Counted from the first letter of the stretch, positions 24,764 through 32,673 are shown. The stretch: 42,590 nucleotides of DNA from Winogradskyella sp. (GCF_025210595.1 NZ_JAOARH010000051.1:1-42590); one strand, 5' to 3'. Translations and numbers: made by a program. Notes: a model not told the origin generated them from the letters alone.

Positions 24764-25383
24764 TGGATACATTTAACAGAAAAGAGCATTGGGAAAATAT
24801 TTATAGTACCAAACAATTAAATGAAGTCAGTTGGTATCAACCAACACCCACAACATCACTTAACCTTATAGAAGAATTAAATATTCCTAAAACTGCTAGT
24901 ATTATAGATATTGGAGGAGGTGATAGCTTTTTAGTAGATAATTTATTGAAATTAGGATACGAAAACATAACTGTTTTAGACATCTCAATAAAGGCAATTG
25001 AAAGAGCAAAAAAGCGTTTAGGAAAACAAAGCGAAAATGTAAAATGGATTGAGGCTGATGCTTCTAACTTTAACCCAAAAGCAAGCTATGATCTTTGGCA
25101 TGATAGAGCTGCATTTCATTTTCTAACCGATGATAAAGATATTGAAAATTATCTAAAAGCAGCTCAAAGAGGCATTAAACCTTCTGGAAGCTTAATTATT
25201 GGAACCTTTTCTACAGAAGGCCCTAAAAAATGTAGTGGCATAGACATTAAACAATATTCTGAAGACTCCTTAAATCATATTTTTAAAGACACATTTAGTA
25301 AGATTGATTGCAAAACCATAGAGCATCAAACGCCGTTTAGCACCACACAAAGCTTTACTTTTTGCAAGTTTAAAAAAGCTTAA
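24763..25383 (+). CDS. Class I SAM-dependent methyltransferase
   Basis: 206 residues. Methyltransf_11/25-type Rossmann fold: motif I IIDIGGGDSFLVDNLL near 46-61, acidic strand-2 end TVLDIS, and EADASNF for adenine contact, then LWHDRAAFHFL. The N-terminus (FNRKEHWENIYSTKQLNEVSWYQ) is typical of a widespread bacterial group whose substrate is unknown; members have been annotated as thiopurine or generic methyltransferases. Start codon overlaps the trpA stop, so it is translationally coupled to the operon; a link to Trp metabolism is not implied. Confidence 0.9.
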   Translation: MDTFNRKEHWENIYSTKQLNEVSWYQPTPTTSLNLIEELNIPKTASIIDIGGGDSFLVDNLLKLGYENITVLDISIKAIERAKKRLGKQSENVKWIEADASNFNPKASYDLWHDRAAFHFLTDDKDIENYLKAAQRGIKPSGSLIIGTFSTEGPKKCSGIDIKQYSEDSLNHIFKDTFSKIDCKTIEHQTPFSTTQSFTFCKFKKA

Positions 25384-25385
25384 TT

Positions 25386-25598
25386 ATGAAGACAATCAAT
25401 AATTGGCGTATCGTAATTTTATTATGCTTAACCTTAGGGTTAGCCCCTTTTTTTCCTGAACCACATATTATAGGTAAAGTAAGGTGGCTTACTGGAGGAG
25501 CCGTTGGAATGACAGCTGCAGATTATTTTGATGTTTTACTCCATGGGTTCCCGTTTATATTATTAATTAGGCTAATTATTTTAAAATTAAAAAAGTGA
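25386..25598 (+). CDS. Small conserved membrane protein
   Basis: 70 residues, starting 2 bp after the methyltransferase stop. Two hydrophobic segments, about 8-24 (IVILLCLTLGLAPFFP) and 50-66 (LLHGFPFILLIRLIILKL), joined by a polar loop with EPHIIGKVRWLTGG. I recognise similar short proteins in Flavobacteriaceae but know no function; automatic labels as RND transporter are not supported by its size. Probably the last gene of the extended trp transcript. Confidence 0.75.
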   Translation: MKTINNWRIVILLCLTLGLAPFFPEPHIIGKVRWLTGGAVGMTAADYFDVLLHGFPFILLIRLIILKLKK

Positions 25599-25663
25599 GA
25601 GTCTAAAATTAGTTAATAATAATTGCGGCACTAAACATTACTCTTGAAAACACTAAACAACTA

Positions 25664-26518
25664 ATGAAATATAAAATTCTATTAATAGTAATCATCACAT
25701 CACTTTTTTCGTGCAGTGAGGATAACAAATCGAGTTATGTAGATAAAGAATCAAAAGTTTTAGATAGTATTTATGCTAGTCATTCACCTCAAATTGAACA
25801 ACTTCTTAATAACGTTAACTCTTTGAATCTAGAAGATTTATTAGCCTCAAAATTCGAATTGATAGACTCCACAAATACCGAAGAATTAGTTACCAAAAGA
25901 AGAGCATTACTTAAAATCAAACCCTTTATAAAAACTAACCTAAATTTAACGCTATCAAATACTGTAGTTGTAAACAATTCCGCTAATTGGCTTTCGCTTT
26001 ACGGTATAAACGATGAAGTTATTAGCAAACTAAAGACCAAATACGTATTAACAAATTTTTCTGATGGAACCTATGAAAATAGCCCTTTACATGTATCAGA
26101 TCTTGTTCCAGATTACTTTCATTATTACAACAATCCCAACTTTTTTGATAGATACAAAGATTCTATCAACCTCAAGAAAAAAAATCGTTTAAAATTAGAC
26201 CGTCAGTCTAGACTATTAAAGCTTAAGCAAATTCAATATATTGTTTTCATTAATGATATTTATGCCAAGAAACCTAGTTTGGTTATGAGAGATAAATTTA
26301 TTGGAGGAGTTTTAATGTCTACTGCTAATGTGTATGATCTTAACTCTAAAGAATTGATAGGTTATACTACTATTACCGTTAAAAACAGTGATGAAGTAAA
26401 ACATCAGGCACTGGCTGACATTAGAAATATAAGAAGAACCATATTAAACAGAAGGCTAAAAGAGGACTTATTAAAACAACGAAATAAAAGAATAGTAAAC
26501 TATTTTAATATTAAATAA
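25664..26518 (+). CDS. Uncharacterised lipoprotein
   Basis: 284 residues. Signal peptide with lipobox Cys at about 17 (SLFSCSEDN); the S-E-D after the Cys fits the acidic lipoprotein export signal of Bacteroidetes, so surface exposure is possible. The rest is hydrophilic, Lys/Arg-rich and mostly helical with a YVLTNFSDGTYENSPLHV segment; no known domain recognised. TrmL starts 2 bp after its stop, so the two form a unit; functional connection unknown. Confidence 0.8.
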   Translation: MKYKILLIVIITSLFSCSEDNKSSYVDKESKVLDSIYASHSPQIEQLLNNVNSLNLEDLLASKFELIDSTNTEELVTKRRALLKIKPFIKTNLNLTLSNTVVVNNSANWLSLYGINDEVISKLKTKYVLTNFSDGTYENSPLHVSDLVPDYFHYYNNPNFFDRYKDSINLKKKNRLKLDRQSRLLKLKQIQYIVFINDIYAKKPSLVMRDKFIGGVLMSTANVYDLNSKELIGYTTITVKNSDEVKHQALADIRNIRRTILNRRLKEDLLKQRNKRIVNYFNIK

Positions 26519-26519
26519 A

Positions 26520-26972
26520 ATGCCTCTAAACATTGTACTCATAGAGCCTGAAATACCCAATAATACTGGAAATATTGGCAGATTAGCTTTAGCAACAGGT
26601 TCAAAATTGCATTTAGTAAAACCCTTTGGATTTGAAATTGACAATAAACGTTTAAAACGTGCTGGCTTAGACTATTGGCAACATCTAGAAGTCATTTACT
26701 ACGATTCTATAAATGACTTTTTTGTAAAAAATTCTGAAGCCAAAATGGTATTCCTATCCAGCCATGGTAAACAATCACATTGGGATATAAATTTTTCAGA
26801 CGATATGTTTGTTGTTTTTGGTAAAGAATCTGTGGGCTTACCCAAGCCTTTAATCGAAAAACACAAAGATCAACTTTTTAAAATACCTATGTACAGTGAG
26901 CATATTAGAAGCCTTAATCTTGCTAATGCCGTAAGTATTATTATTTATGAAGGTCTAAGGCAACTACGTTAA
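26520..26972 (+). CDS. trmL: tRNA (cytidine/uridine-2'-O-)-methyltransferase TrmL
   Basis: 150 residues, the minimal SPOUT fold without extra domains. Motif 1 begins LIEPEIPNNTGNIGRLALAT, motif 2 is VVFGKESVGLP and motif 3 IRSLNLANAVSIIIYEGLRQ, all typical of TrmL/YibK, which methylates the wobble ribose (position 34) of tRNA-Leu. Both motif 2 and 3 are needed for the trefoil knot and are intact. Begins immediately after the lipoprotein gene. Confidence 0.94.
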   Translation: MPLNIVLIEPEIPNNTGNIGRLALATGSKLHLVKPFGFEIDNKRLKRAGLDYWQHLEVIYYDSINDFFVKNSEAKMVFLSSHGKQSHWDINFSDDMFVVFGKESVGLPKPLIEKHKDQLFKIPMYSEHIRSLNLANAVSIIIYEGLRQLR

Positions 26973-27057
26973 ATATTTCATAAAAGAAAACTTACTATTA
27001 AACCCTTTTAGAATATCTCAGTCATAGTAGTGTTCATTAATTAAAACACAAAATATT

Positions 27058-27477
27058 ATGATTTTAAAAACAGCAAAAGTTAGTCTATTAGTAGTTACGT
27101 TATGTTCTATTTCATTTGTAAACGCACAAGAAAAAAAGGGTAGAAAAAAGCATGATCCTGAAAAAATATTTCAAAAATTAGACACTAATGAAGATGGCGC
27201 TTTAACCCTAGAAGAATTTAAAGATCAACGTCAGAGAAAAGAAATAAAAGCCGAAATTATTGAGGATCGTTTTAAAGAATTAGACACAGACACAAACGGA
27301 TCTTTATCCTTAGAAGAGTTTACTACTAGGAAAAAACTATCTAAAGAAGAACGCATAGAAAAACGATTTGCTGAGATGGATGCAGATGGCAATGGAACTA
27401 TAAATAAAGAAGAATACAAAGCTTTTGTTGAAGAAAAACAAGCGCAAAGACCAAAGCATAAGCGTCGTAGACACTAA
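27058..27477 (+). CDS. Secreted EF-hand protein
   Basis: 139 residues with signal peptide (about 1-23, ending FVNAQ). Three EF-hand loops are visible: DTNEDGALTLEE, DTDTNGSLSLEE and DADGNGTINKEE, each with D-x-D/N-x-D/N-G and a Glu at position 12, so all should bind Ca2+. A basic tail (RPKHKRRRH) ends the protein. Probably a periplasmic Ca2+-binding protein; role unknown. Monocistronic, with a terminator 14 bp after the stop. Confidence 0.88.
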   Translation: MILKTAKVSLLVVTLCSISFVNAQEKKGRKKHDPEKIFQKLDTNEDGALTLEEFKDQRQRKEIKAEIIEDRFKELDTDTNGSLSLEEFTTRKKLSKEERIEKRFAEMDADGNGTINKEEYKAFVEEKQAQRPKHKRRRH

Positions 27478-27493
27478 ACGAAACACTAAACAA

Positions 27494-27520
27494 CAAATCT
27501 CTGGAAATTTCAGAGGTTTG
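27494..27520 (+). terminator. Terminator between the convergent EF-hand and UDG-like genes
   Basis: CAAATCTCTG (27494-27503) pairs with CAGAGGTTTG (27511-27520, one G-U), followed by a T-rich TTTGTTT. It could act for both directions, since A-rich sequence precedes it. Confidence 0.7.
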
Positions 27521-27525
27521 TTTGT

Positions 27526-28227
27526 TTAAAAATATTCAGAATATTGCATCACTCTAAAATCGAATGTATTAAAATTTGGATTTTTAGCTTTTAATTGCTT
27601 GTAAAGTGGTAATCTACTTATAGAAATATTGGCTGCACCTGAACCTGAGGTTAGAGACACTGTTTTTATGATTCTTTTTGGTTCATCAATCTTAGCTTTT
27701 TCAGATTCTGAAACAAGTTCAGATTCGCAAAGTGTAAACTGATGAATTCTCGGCACTTCGTTATTCACCAACTCCAACTTTAATCCATAATCCCTTATAT
27801 GTCTTCTAAAGAAATATTCTGGTCCGTTTTTACTGTTTCCTCCTGTAAACAAAATAGTTTCTATACTTGGATAGACTTTAAGATAACCAATAATATTTCT
27901 CAACTTAATGTTTTGCATACCCAAATCAGAAGCATCTATTTTTTCACGTTCTGCACTTTCTACGATGTCGCAAACACCTATTTTATGATTAATTAAAAAC
28001 TGCTTGCGCTCTTCAATAGCTTGTTGGGAATTATCGTATCTTAAATTGAGGTTATGAATTTTGTCTATAAATAACCATAAAGAATTATAGTAACTGCCAT
28101 AACAAAAATCAACGTCTTTTTCTAATAACTCACCTGTTGAAAATCTTGGTGGTGGCAACGTACCAACAATTAACTTTTTGGTATCTTTTTGTATAAAAGG
28201 CTTGTAAGGATGCTTATGAAAAAACAT
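27526..28227 (-). CDS. Uracil-DNA glycosylase family protein with an in-frame REP copy
   Basis: 233 residues. The LIVGTLPPPRF start and ETILFTGGNSKNGPEYFFRRH and KTVSLTSGSGAANISIS blocks match a UDG-superfamily group common in Bacteroidetes; the last block corresponds to the substrate-gripping loop. Substrate not established. Residues 167-176 (ESELVSESE region) are encoded by a near-perfect copy of the palindrome found between genes elsewhere in the window (27703-27727). The reading frame crosses it without a stop, so the protein has acquired an acidic insert between two conserved blocks. ATG overlaps the yaaA stop (TAATG). Confidence 0.82.
   Translation of the reverse strand: MFFHKHPYKPFIQKDTKKLIVGTLPPPRFSTGELLEKDVDFCYGSYYNSLWLFIDKIHNLNLRYDNSQQAIEERKQFLINHKIGVCDIVESAEREKIDASDLGMQNIKLRNIIGYLKVYPSIETILFTGGNSKNGPEYFFRRHIRDYGLKLELVNNEVPRIHQFTLCESELVSESEKAKIDEPKRIIKTVSLTSGSGAANISISRLPLYKQLKAKNPNFNTFDFRVMQYSEYF
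27703..27727 (-). repeat. REP-like palindrome inside a coding sequence
   Basis: ATTCTGAA (27705-27712), ACAAG loop, TTCAGATT (27718-27725). Differs from the copy at 38239-38259 only at the distal end of one arm. On the coding strand it is in the forward orientation. Confidence 0.8.
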
Positions 28228-28985
28228 TATCTTATAAAAACCAACTCATTCTCAGAAGATAAACTTTCACTAAAACCATAACCTTCGTAATTAAACCCTT
28301 TTACATCATCTATAGTTTTAGCATCTGTATCTATAATATAGCGCGTCATATAACCACGTGCTAGTTTTGCAAAGGTCATTATGGTTTTATATTCACCATT
28401 TTTTAAATCCTTAAAATTTGCAGTAATTACAGGTGCTTTTAATGCTTTTGTATCTATGACTTTAAAATACTCATTACTTGCTAAGTTTAAAAACACTTCA
28501 TCATCTTCTAACTCATCATTTAGAGCTTGGGTCACTTTCTTTTTCCAGAACTCATAAAGGTTTTTATTTCTACCAACTGTCATTTTAGTACCCATTTCTA
28601 ATCGGTATGGCTGAATTAAATCTAATGGTTTTAAAATACCATATAATCCTGAAATGATTCTTACAGTGTCTTGTACTTTATCGAGCCTATTTGTATCAAT
28701 AGTGTAAGCATCTATGCCTCTATACACATCACCACTAAAAGCATACAAAGCTTGTCTTGCATTATCTTTTGTAAACGGTAATTGCCACTCTTGGTTGCGC
28801 TCGTAATTGAGCTGACCGAGATTATCTGATATTTTCATAAGCTTAGACAAGCTCTTAGCAGATTTCTTTTTGAGTAGCTTATTTAAACGTTCAGCTTCAG
28901 CTAAAAAACAACCTTCAGATGTTTTGGTTGTTGGAATTTGGCTTTCAAAATTTAAAGATTTTGCTGGTGACAATACGAGTTTCAT
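28227..28985 (-). CDS. yaaA: Peroxide stress protein YaaA (UPF0246)
   Basis: 252 residues, full length. Begins MKLVLSPAKSLNFE, the signature of YaaA/DUF328, with RQALYAFSGDVYRGIDA, GLYGILKPLDLIQPYRLEMGTKM and FAKLARGYMTRYII in order. E. coli YaaA limits iron-driven oxidative damage to DNA and protein during peroxide stress. Here it is translationally coupled to a UDG-like DNA repair protein, a reasonable pairing for oxidative DNA damage (inference). A 6-bp hairpin lies 7 nt before the start. Confidence 0.95.
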   Translation of the reverse strand: MKLVLSPAKSLNFESQIPTTKTSEGCFLAEAERLNKLLKKKSAKSLSKLMKISDNLGQLNYERNQEWQLPFTKDNARQALYAFSGDVYRGIDAYTIDTNRLDKVQDTVRIISGLYGILKPLDLIQPYRLEMGTKMTVGRNKNLYEFWKKKVTQALNDELEDDEVFLNLASNEYFKVIDTKALKAPVITANFKDLKNGEYKTIMTFAKLARGYMTRYIIDTDAKTIDDVKGFNYEGYGFSESLSSENELVFIR

Positions 28986-28992
28986 AGGCTAC

Positions 28993-29010
28993 TACCTGCA
29001 AAAACAGGTA
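28993..29010 (-). repeat. Hairpin 7 nt upstream of the yaaA start
   Basis: TACCTG (28993-28998), CAAAAA loop, CAGGTA (29005-29010). On the minus strand it precedes the ATG at 28985. Same placement as the hairpins before trpD, trpC, trpA, ddl and coaD. Confidence 0.6.
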
Positions 29011-29080
29011 TCTTATTTAAGTTAAACAATATTTTTTATGTAAAAATACGATGTAATTAGAATAGTTTCAAGTATCGCTA

Positions 29081-29101
29081 ACAACTAATCTAGATAGTTG
29101 T
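29081..29101. repeat. Palindrome upstream of yaaA
   Basis: ACAACTA (29081-29087), ATCTAGA, TAGTTGT (29095-29101): perfect 7-bp arms. It lies about 100 bp upstream of yaaA and may be an operator; no function assigned. Confidence 0.35.
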
Positions 29102-29139
29102 ATAAGGATTATTTATATCTAAAAAAGTATTATTAGTCT

Positions 29140-29165
29140 GTCATGCTGAATTTATTTCAGCATCT
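29140..29165 (+). repeat. REP-like palindrome (forward copy of an inverted pair)
   Basis: ATGCTGAA (29143-29150), TTTAT loop, TTCAGCAT (29156-29163), preceded by GTC and followed by CT. It faces the reverse copy at 29180 with only about 15 bp between. Confidence 0.85.
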
Positions 29166-29179
29166 AAAATTTTAGAAGT

Positions 29180-29204
29180 AGATTCTGAAACAAGTTCAAA
29201 TGAC
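29180..29204 (-). repeat. REP-like palindrome (reverse copy, partly decayed)
   Basis: ATTCTGAA (29182-29189), ACAAG loop, TTCAAAT (29195-29201), then GAC. One arm has lost a base. With the copy at 29140 it forms the same forward/reverse pair that flanks the GIY-YIG gene, but without a gene inside. Confidence 0.75.
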
Positions 29205-29255
29205 AAAAAAATGTTATTAATTATTCTAATTAATTTGCTTTACTTTCTATATGGG

Positions 29256-29275
29256 ATTCCTGCTTTCGCTGGAAT
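29256..29275 (-). repeat. Hairpin directly after the rluD stop
   Basis: ATTCC (29256-29260) pairs with GGAAT (29271-29275); inside, GC/GC pair around TTTC with one T-T mismatch. Same family as the trpC and coaD hairpins. It abuts the rluD stop codon at 29276. No T-run. Confidence 0.6.
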
Positions 29276-30307
29276 TTAATACTGATGCTTAGCATAAATC
29301 CTCCACTTCTCTATACATAATTGTATATCTTCTGGAATATCTGTTGAAAAGCTCAACCATTTGCCAGTTGTTGGGTGTTCAAAACCTAGTGTTTTTGCAT
29401 GTAGTGCTTGCCTTGGGAGTACTTTAAAACAATTTTCTACAAATTGCTTATACTTTGTAAATGTTGTTCCTTTTAAGATCTTTTCGCCTCCATAACGTTC
29501 GTCATTAAAAAGCGTGTGACCTATGTGTTTCATGTGTACACGTATTTGATGTGTACGACCAGTTTCGAGCTTACAACTTACTAAAGTAACATAACCTAAA
29601 CGTTCTAAAACTTTATAATGTGTTACTGCTGGCTTTCCCTTATAGGCTTCTTCACCTTCATAAACCGTATTTTGCAATCTGTTTTTGGGATGGCGACCAA
29701 TATTACCCTCAACAGTACCTTCGTCTTCTTTAATATTTCCCCAAACTAAAGCCACATATTCTCTTTCACTAGTTTTTTCTGCAAATTGATTAGATAAATG
29801 TGCCATAGCTTTTTCTGTCTTAGCCACAACTAACAAACCACTAGTATCTTTATCTATACGATGCACTAAACCAGGTCTATCGCTAGAATTATTAGGTAAG
29901 TTTTCAAAATGATAAATAAGGCCATTAATTAAAGTACCTGAGTAATTACCATGACCAGGATGCACTACCATACCTGCTGGTTTATTAACCACTAATACAT
30001 CTTCATCCTCGTAAATAATATCTATAGGAATATCTTCTGCTACTAATAGGTTTTCGTGTGGTGGATGCTCAAATTTTACAATTATTTGATCGTTTGGTTT
30101 TACTTTGTAATTAGATTTTACTGCATTTCCATTTACAAAAATAAAACCGTCTTTTGCAGCTTGTTGAATTTTGTTTCGTGTAGCATTCTCAACAAAATTC
30201 ATTAAATATTTATCTATACGAAGTGGTTGCTGACCTTTTTCTACTTTAAAAGCATAATGCTCATATAGTTCGTCTTCGTGATTTGAATCATCAACAATAA
30301 TACTCAT
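29276..30307 (-). CDS. rluD: RluD-family 23S rRNA pseudouridine synthase
   Basis: 343 residues. N-terminal S4 RNA-binding domain (about 28-85, RIDKYLMNFV...NGNAVKSNYKVKPND) followed by the PseudoU_synth_2 catalytic domain; the catalytic Asp is in HRIDKDTSGLLVVAKT, and GRTHQIRVHMKHIGHTLFND is present. RluD makes pseudouridines in helix 69 of 23S rRNA (1911, 1915, 1917 in E. coli); assignment as RluD rather than RluC or RluA rests on length and S4 presence. Starts 6 bp after the PASTA gene stop. Confidence 0.92.
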   Translation of the reverse strand: MSIIVDDSNHEDELYEHYAFKVEKGQQPLRIDKYLMNFVENATRNKIQQAAKDGFIFVNGNAVKSNYKVKPNDQIIVKFEHPPHENLLVAEDIPIDIIYEDEDVLVVNKPAGMVVHPGHGNYSGTLINGLIYHFENLPNNSSDRPGLVHRIDKDTSGLLVVAKTEKAMAHLSNQFAEKTSEREYVALVWGNIKEDEGTVEGNIGRHPKNRLQNTVYEGEEAYKGKPAVTHYKVLERLGYVTLVSCKLETGRTHQIRVHMKHIGHTLFNDERYGGEKILKGTTFTKYKQFVENCFKVLPRQALHAKTLGFEHPTTGKWLSFSTDIPEDIQLCIEKWRIYAKHQY

Positions 30308-30313
30308 TACAGT

Positions 30314-30865
30314 TTAGCGTTTACCATTACCCAAAATCAAATCAATTGTAGATGTTAAAGGCAACATAGCTCCAGGCGCTAAGGTTTTGCCTTTGTGCTT
30401 CATTCCTAAAACTACATCTTTACCAATGTTATCTATATAGGTAATTTCACCTATTTTAAATTCTAAAGCTTGTAGTTGTGGCTTGGCTTGTCTAAAAGTA
30501 CGTTTAAGAATATTAGGCACCTCAACTTTACGGTAACCAGATGGATTTAGAATTAAGTAAATCTTTCTATTTTCTTTGACTTGTGCGCCAGCTATTGGGT
30601 TTTGTTCTATAACTGAATATTTAGGATATTTAGGATTAAAATTTGCTGAATCTTGTATTTCCATAACTAAGTCATTATCGTCTAATTCTATCTTAACGGT
30701 TTCAACTGACTTTCCTTTTAAATCTGGCACAACAACAAATTCACCATGATTTGTGGTAATATTCAACCATTTAAGCATAATAAAAGTTAATACTACAATG
30801 GCAACTACTGCTAGTGCTAATTGTTTAAAAAATACTTTACTGGTTAAAAACTTAACTAAACTCAT
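30314..30865 (-). CDS. PASTA-domain membrane protein
   Basis: 183 residues from the ATG at 30865 (MSLVKFLTSKVFFKQ); a TTG seven codons upstream is in frame. One TM at about 13-34, then two or three extracytoplasmic PASTA repeats, VVPDLKGKSVETVKIELDD, an intermediate NPIAGAQVKENRKIYL, and VEVPNILKRTFRQAKPQLQ. PASTA domains bind peptidoglycan stem peptides or muropeptides in kinases and PBPs, but here no kinase or transpeptidase domain is attached. Position next to rluD and opposite ddl (D-Ala-D-Ala ligase) is conserved in my recollection of flavobacterial genomes. Confidence 0.88.
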   Translation of the reverse strand: MSLVKFLTSKVFFKQLALAVVAIVVLTFIMLKWLNITTNHGEFVVVPDLKGKSVETVKIELDDNDLVMEIQDSANFNPKYPKYSVIEQNPIAGAQVKENRKIYLILNPSGYRKVEVPNILKRTFRQAKPQLQALEFKIGEITYIDNIGKDVVLGMKHKGKTLAPGAMLPLTSTIDLILGNGKR

Positions 30866-31018
30866 AGGCTGTTTACTTGTTGACAAATCTAATAAATAAT
30901 CTTATGCAATAAAATTAATATACGTTTACTAGAATAGATTTAGATTGTTACTACCAGAATTGAAAAACTTCTGAAAATAAATGATACTTTTACGTAAGAA
31001 GATTTTTAATTAAAGCTA

Positions 31019-31032
31019 CCCACTTGCGTGGG
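31019..31032 (+). repeat. Hairpin 8 nt upstream of the ddl start
   Basis: CCCAC (31019-31023), TTGC loop, GTGGG (31028-31032): perfect 5-bp stem with a UUGC tetraloop, then 8 nt to the ATG at 31041. Confidence 0.65.
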
Positions 31033-31040
31033 CAATAGAG

Positions 31041-32018
31041 ATGAAAAAAAACATTGCCATAATTATGGGAGGCTATTCTAGCGAATACAAAATTTCGCTT
31101 AAGAGTGGTAACGTTGTATACAATACCTTAAACAAAGAAAAATATAATGCCTACCGTATTCATATTTTTAAAGACAAATGGGTTTACGTCAATGATTCTA
31201 ATGAAGAATTTCCTATTGACAAAAACGATTTTTCTATTACTATAAATGATAATAAAATTGTATTCGACTGTGTTTTTAATGCTATACACGGAGCACCAGG
31301 CGAAGATGGCTACATGCAAGCTTATTTTGAATTATTAGGATTACCTCAAACCAGTTGTGGTATGTACCAAGCTGCTTTAACTTTTAACAAACGTGATTTA
31401 TTAGCCACATTAAAACCTTTTGGTATAAAAACTGCTGACAGTTATTATCTTAATCTTGGAGATGCTATAAATGAAGATGCCATTGTAGATAAAGTAGGTT
31501 TACCTTGTTTTGTCAAGGCCAATAAAGCTGGTAGTAGTTTTGGCATTTATAAAGTTTACAAAAAAGAAGACTTAAAAGCTGCTATTAAAAGCTCTTTTAA
31601 AGAAGATGACGAAATTATTATTGAGCAATTTTTAGATGGAGTAGAAGTATCTGTTGGTGTCATTTCTTATAAAGGTAAAATTATTGTTTTACCTATTACT
31701 GAAATTGTATCTGAAAACGACTTTTTTGATTATGCAGCTAAATACGAAGGAAAATCACAAGAAATTACTCCAGCCAGAATCTCTGATGACTATGCCAATA
31801 AAGTAAGAATAGAAGCCAAAAAGGTTTATAAAATTCTTGGTATGAAAGGCTTCTCTAGAAGCGAGTTTATTTTTAAAAACGATGAACCTCACCTTTTAGA
31901 AATGAATACTGTACCTGGTTTAACCAAAGAAAGTATTTTGCCTCAACAAGCTGCTGAAGCGGGTATTAATTTACAAGAATTGTTTACTAATGCTATTGAG
32001 GAAGCTTTAAATAATTGA
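31041..32018 (+). CDS. ddl: D-alanine--D-alanine ligase
   Basis: 325 residues. ATP-grasp enzyme that makes the D-Ala-D-Ala dipeptide for peptidoglycan. N-terminal domain IMGGYSSEYKISLKSG; ATP-grasp core with VKANKAGSSFGIYKV and EQFLDGVEVSVGV; metal/substrate end HLLEMNTVPGLTKESILPQQA with catalytic residues. Complete. Divergent from the PASTA-rluD genes and 103 bp upstream of coaD; a weak TTG-N22-TACTTTTA promoter is at 30960-30992. Confidence 0.96.
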   Translation: MKKNIAIIMGGYSSEYKISLKSGNVVYNTLNKEKYNAYRIHIFKDKWVYVNDSNEEFPIDKNDFSITINDNKIVFDCVFNAIHGAPGEDGYMQAYFELLGLPQTSCGMYQAALTFNKRDLLATLKPFGIKTADSYYLNLGDAINEDAIVDKVGLPCFVKANKAGSSFGIYKVYKKEDLKAAIKSSFKEDDEIIIEQFLDGVEVSVGVISYKGKIIVLPITEIVSENDFFDYAAKYEGKSQEITPARISDDYANKVRIEAKKVYKILGMKGFSRSEFIFKNDEPHLLEMNTVPGLTKESILPQQAAEAGINLQELFTNAIEEALNN

Positions 32019-32097
32019 CGATTTAAGATTTATGAATTCTGAATCAGTTACTCAATTTCTTAATTCTTATATTTGCTAATAGTTATAATTAATAAGA

Positions 32098-32115
32098 TTC
32101 CTGCCTTCGCAGGAA
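32098..32115 (+). repeat. Hairpin 6 nt upstream of the coaD start
   Basis: TTCCTGC (32098-32104), CTTC loop, GCAGGAA (32109-32115): perfect 7-bp stem, then GTTAAC and the ATG at 32122. Arms identical to the trpC hairpin. Confidence 0.85.
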
Positions 32116-32121
32116 GTTAAC

Positions 32122-32583
32122 ATGAGACGCGCACTTTTCCCAGGATCCTTTGATCCGATTACAAACGGACACTACGATATTATAAAACGTGGTGTAAAAC
32201 TTTTTGATGAAGTTGTTGTTGCTATAGGCATTAATGCTGATAAAAAGTATATGTTCTCGCTAGAAGAACGTAAGGCTTTTATTGAAAAAGCATTTGCACA
32301 CCAACCTAAAGTTAAAGTTACTACTTACCAAGGTTTAACCGTAGACTACTGTAAAGAAATTAACGCCAAATATATATTACGAGGTTTGCGTAATCCTGCC
32401 GATTTTGAATTTGAAAAGGCTATTGCACATACCAATCGTAAGCTTTCTAAGATTGAAACTGTATTCTTATTAACTGCTGCTAAAACATCGTACATCTCAT
32501 CTTCTATTGTGCGCGATGTTATTAGAAATAATGGAGATTATACCATTCTGGTTCCAGATAGTGTGAGGGTAACAAATCCTTAA
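32122..32583 (+). CDS. coaD: Phosphopantetheine adenylyltransferase
   Basis: 153 residues. Transfers AMP from ATP to 4'-phosphopantetheine, the fourth step of coenzyme A synthesis. Nucleotidyltransferase fold with FPGSFDPITNGHYDII (the (T/H)xGH signature as NGHY), RGLRNPADFEFEKAIAHTNRKL for substrate binding and the C-terminal ISSSIVRDVI motif. Full length. The start is only 6 nt after a strong hairpin. Confidence 0.96.
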   Translation: MRRALFPGSFDPITNGHYDIIKRGVKLFDEVVVAIGINADKKYMFSLEERKAFIEKAFAHQPKVKVTTYQGLTVDYCKEINAKYILRGLRNPADFEFEKAIAHTNRKLSKIETVFLLTAAKTSYISSSIVRDVIRNNGDYTILVPDSVRVTNP

Positions 32584-32607
32584 AATTTGAAGCTTATTTT
32601 TTATAAG

Positions 32608-32651
32608 ATCTTGAAACTACACTTCGACAAGCTCAACGTGACAGTTCAAGG
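32608..32651. repeat. REP-like composite element between convergent coaD and response regulator
   Basis: The core CACTTCGACAAGCTCAACGT with following GACA (32620-32643) resembles a repeat I recall as common in flavobacterial genomes. It is enclosed by CTTGAA (from 32610) and TTCAAG (to 32650), which can pair. A short CTTAT-TTTTT-ATAAG hairpin lies just before (32593-32607). It may serve as a two-way transcription end. Confidence 0.5.
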
Positions 32652-32673
32652 TAGAAACAATAAAAAATTGTTG

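Noticed and set aside
29046-29060. ATACGATGTAATTAG upstream of yaaA as a third NarL-type operator
   Set aside because: Matches only one half of the 18-bp motif and needs an inserted base; too weak.
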